From the NCBI GenBank assembly GCA_030620095.1, contig JAUTXW010000598.1, forward strand, positions 1,105,001-1,169,000: a stretch of 64,000 nt of DNA, written 5' to 3'. This DNA comes from Kuschelorhynchus macadamiae. Its lineage: Eukaryota > Arthropoda > Insecta > Coleoptera > Curculionidae. The notes under the pieces were generated by a model that was not told the DNA's origin, searched no databases, and saw nothing but the letters and a program-made list of their open reading frames with translations. Position numbers and translations under genes: made by a program. Below, piece by piece: positions 62,425 to 64,000 of this stretch; position 1 is the stretch's first letter; each line of letters starts with the position of its first letter.

Positions 62425-64000
62425 TAACTAAATGAAAATACGTTTGTTGAGAAAAATCTATAGTTTAATATTTACAATATGTATTCACAAACGCTTTAGA
62501 TAAAAAATTAACGATACAACCGAATAAAACAATATTACAAAAATATAGCTAACAACAGAACTATCCCCAAATGAATTGTCAGTAACTGAACTGTTTAAAG
62601 TGTCCTCCATTAACTCTGAGGCATTCCAGAACTTGTGTCATTACATGACTCGTTGCTTTTTGAATCTCTTCCGCGGATAATGCCAGCAGTGCTTCTCTTG
62701 TCCGATTTAGGAGTTCTTCCTTTGTTTCTACTGGCGTCTGATAAACTATCCCTTTTACCCTGCCCCAAAGATGGAAGTCGAGAGGGGTAAGGTCTGGGGA
62801 CCTAGGTGGCCAAATCCATGGACCTCGTCGGCCAATCCATCTGTCTTCGAAGATTGTAGTAAGTTCCGCACTTACTTCGTTTGTACAGTGAGCCGGTGCC
62901 CCATCTAACTGATACCAGCAGCTCCGGAGTAAGTTCAATGGTAACTCGTCGAGAAAATCAGAAACTGTAGTTTTCAATATTTCCAAATATTTTTCAGAAT
63001 TTAAATTTTCATCGTAAAAGCAAAACTTTATTTTGTCATTCATCATGAGGCAAAATACATTGAAACCGAACTTGTATTGAAAACCTTTTTCTCTGATAAA
63101 ATAAGGATTTTCTTTGGACCAAAAATGTGAATTTCTTCTGTTAAATATCCCTTCTTTTGTGAATTTGCTCTCATCCGTCCAAATAACTTTTTTTAAAAAG
63201 TTGGGATCTTCTTGTGTACGCATCAGGATCATTTCGCAGTATGCGACGCGCTGAGGAGGATCAGTAGGCTCTAAAGCCTGGGCTGTTATAAATTTATAAT
63301 TATGCATTCTATATTTGTGCAAAATTCTTTCCACCGATTTGTAAGAAATGCCTAAATCTTTCTCTGCGCTATTAATTGATGCGTGAGGGTATGTATGGAA
63401 ATAAGACAAAACAGTAATTTCATTGTCTTCGTTACCTGTTACAGGTTTGACTTGAAGTCTTGGTCTTTTAACATTATTGTACTCTCTGTAATTCTTCTCT
63501 ATTCTTTTAAACTTTTTCTTGTTCATTGGGACAGAATCTGGATAAAGTTGATTAAATTGTCTACATGTTGTTGATATTATTTTATCACATTGACCGTGTA
63601 CATAAAACAAATTTAGAATTTCTACACTTGAGTAAGAATTTGCCATTTTAAATTAGTGAATTTTTGACAACTATGCATATTAAAAACAAATGTTCTCTGT
63701 TTGGTTTCCTGGGAGATGACAGGCGTGCACAGCCTACTAGTTAAATAATCTTTCGTTTTACGAGATATTATTCGTGCTTCTACTAAATGGCATCTAATTA
63801 ATTAATCATCAGCGATGCTAATACTATTGAAAGGTAATTTTTTCTCTGTTGGATGCAACAAAAATATACAGGGTGTTCCATCGTGAGTATTGTTTTATTC
63901 GGTAGTATCGTTAATTTTTTATCAAAAGCGTTTGTGAATACATATTGTTACTATTAAATTATCGATTTTTCTCAAGAAAAGTATTTCCATTTAGGTATCA
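62425..64000 (-). mobile_element. ITm element X, runs off the right edge
   Basis: The left inner TIR (about 62425-62560: ACAATATGTATTCACAAACG, GATAAAAAATTAACGATAC, CCGAATAAAACAAT) recurs inverted at 63888-64000. The right arm continues past the end of the window, so the right terminus and target duplication cannot be seen. Within the right arm an ATACAGGGTGTTCCATCGTG motif interrupts the pairing. The transposase between the arms is intact. Confidence 0.8.
62579..63646 (-). CDS. ITm-superfamily transposase (DUF4817 + DDE_3), intact
   Basis: This is a 355-residue ORF with no lesion. The DUF4817-like HTH is SSVEILNLFYVHGQCDKIIS, CRQFNQLYPDSVPMNKKKFK. A second HTH follows (EKDLGISYKSVERILHKYRM). 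DDE_3 carries WTDESKFTKEGIFNRRNSHF (first Asp), FGFNVFCLMMNDKIKFCFYD, CWYQLDGAPAHCTNEVSAEL (second Asp), RWIGRRGPWIWPPRSPDLTP and LDFHLWGRVK (third Asp, D41D). The C-terminus is LECLRVNGGHFKQFSY. The start is the first ATG, 20-40 codons before the HTH, as in relatives. It is contiguous across FYDENLNSEKYLEILK, the place where element V has a GT-AG interval. The relic in element A is its closest relative here. It is probably the source-type protein of a young family. Confidence 0.9.
   Translation of the reverse strand: MANSYSSVEILNLFYVHGQCDKIISTTCRQFNQLYPDSVPMNKKKFKRIEKNYREYNNVKRPRLQVKPVTGNEDNEITVLSYFHTYPHASINSAEKDLGISYKSVERILHKYRMHNYKFITAQALEPTDPPQRVAYCEMILMRTQEDPNFLKKVIWTDESKFTKEGIFNRRNSHFWSKENPYFIREKGFQYKFGFNVFCLMMNDKIKFCFYDENLNSEKYLEILKTTVSDFLDELPLNLLRSCWYQLDGAPAHCTNEVSAELTTIFEDRWIGRRGPWIWPPRSPDLTPLDFHLWGRVKGIVYQTPVETKEELLNRTREALLALSAEEIQKATSHVMTQVLECLRVNGGHFKQFSY

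Noticed and set aside
54628..64000. Search for the next GCK-III exon (activation loop, TPFWMAPEV)
   Set aside because: No such sequence is readable on the + strand in this interval; the intron probably continues beyond the window.
1..64000. Transfer RNA, ribosomal RNA, CRISPR arrays and bacterial-style operons
   Set aside because: No cloverleaf with conserved A/B boxes, no rRNA-like stretch and no regular spacer array was recognised; the composition and exons are eukaryotic.

Overview
This window looks like part of a large, AT-rich, repeat-choked insect genome. The repeat mix and the constantly recurring CAGGGTG / CACCCTGTA ends resemble those seen in leaf beetles and other Coleoptera, but that assignment is inference. 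The only host gene I can support is a GCK-III (MST3/STK25/MST4-like) Ste20 kinase on the + strand. Two GC-richer coding exons are visible (46577-46801 and 54360-54627), separated by a 7.6 kb transposon-filled intron. No further exon is visible in the 9.4 kb after the second one. The gene's first exon and its C-terminal half must lie outside the window, or in exons too small to see.

Nearly everything else is mobile DNA. (i) IS630-Tc1-mariner (ITm) elements with a DUF4817-like or other HTH, a DDE_3 catalytic domain and a D-D(41)D spacing by my count. Each has very long terminal inverted repeats (about 200-740 bp) and TA target duplications. Two transposase ORFs are uninterrupted (8774-9862 and 62579-63646); at least six others are broken. 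(ii) hAT elements of three types: BED-finger GTF2IRD2/ZBED5-like copies at 22.5-27.9, 34.6-36.7 and 55.8-57.1 kb; TTF/ZMYM1-like copies at 6.5, 28.0-30.0 and 31.0-32.6 kb; and one at 41.9-44.3 kb with a dozen GGTCTCG subterminal repeats. (iii) A piggyBac element with perfect TTAA flanks and only two nonsense codons. (iv) A THAP/P-element-like relic. (v) An unassigned 'SDACAGQN' transposon with perfect 32-bp TIRs and an AATT duplication. (vi) Several non-LTR retrotransposons, including an intact stand-alone ORF1. (vii) A Penelope-like RT relic.

The layout is nested like Russian dolls. Around 12.6-22.1 kb two stacks abut: O containing N, then P containing Q containing R containing S. Excising S with one TA regenerates the terminal repeat of R. 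Around 22.5-27.9 kb a LINE sits inside the SDACAGQN transposon, which sits inside a hAT gene. Around 41-44.5 kb a hAT with a perfect 8-bp duplication splits a LINE. A 161-bp palindromic MITE splits the Penelope-like RT.

The most interesting signals are four. First, three hammerhead-ribozyme-like folds whose stem I pairs by different sequences in each copy. Second, a modular architecture shared inside the otherwise unrelated long TIRs of the ITm elements. Third, a GT-AG interval inside one ITm transposase that its relatives lack. Fourth, the exact nested target-site duplications, which give a relative chronology. All family calls are by eye from translated motifs; no database search was possible.
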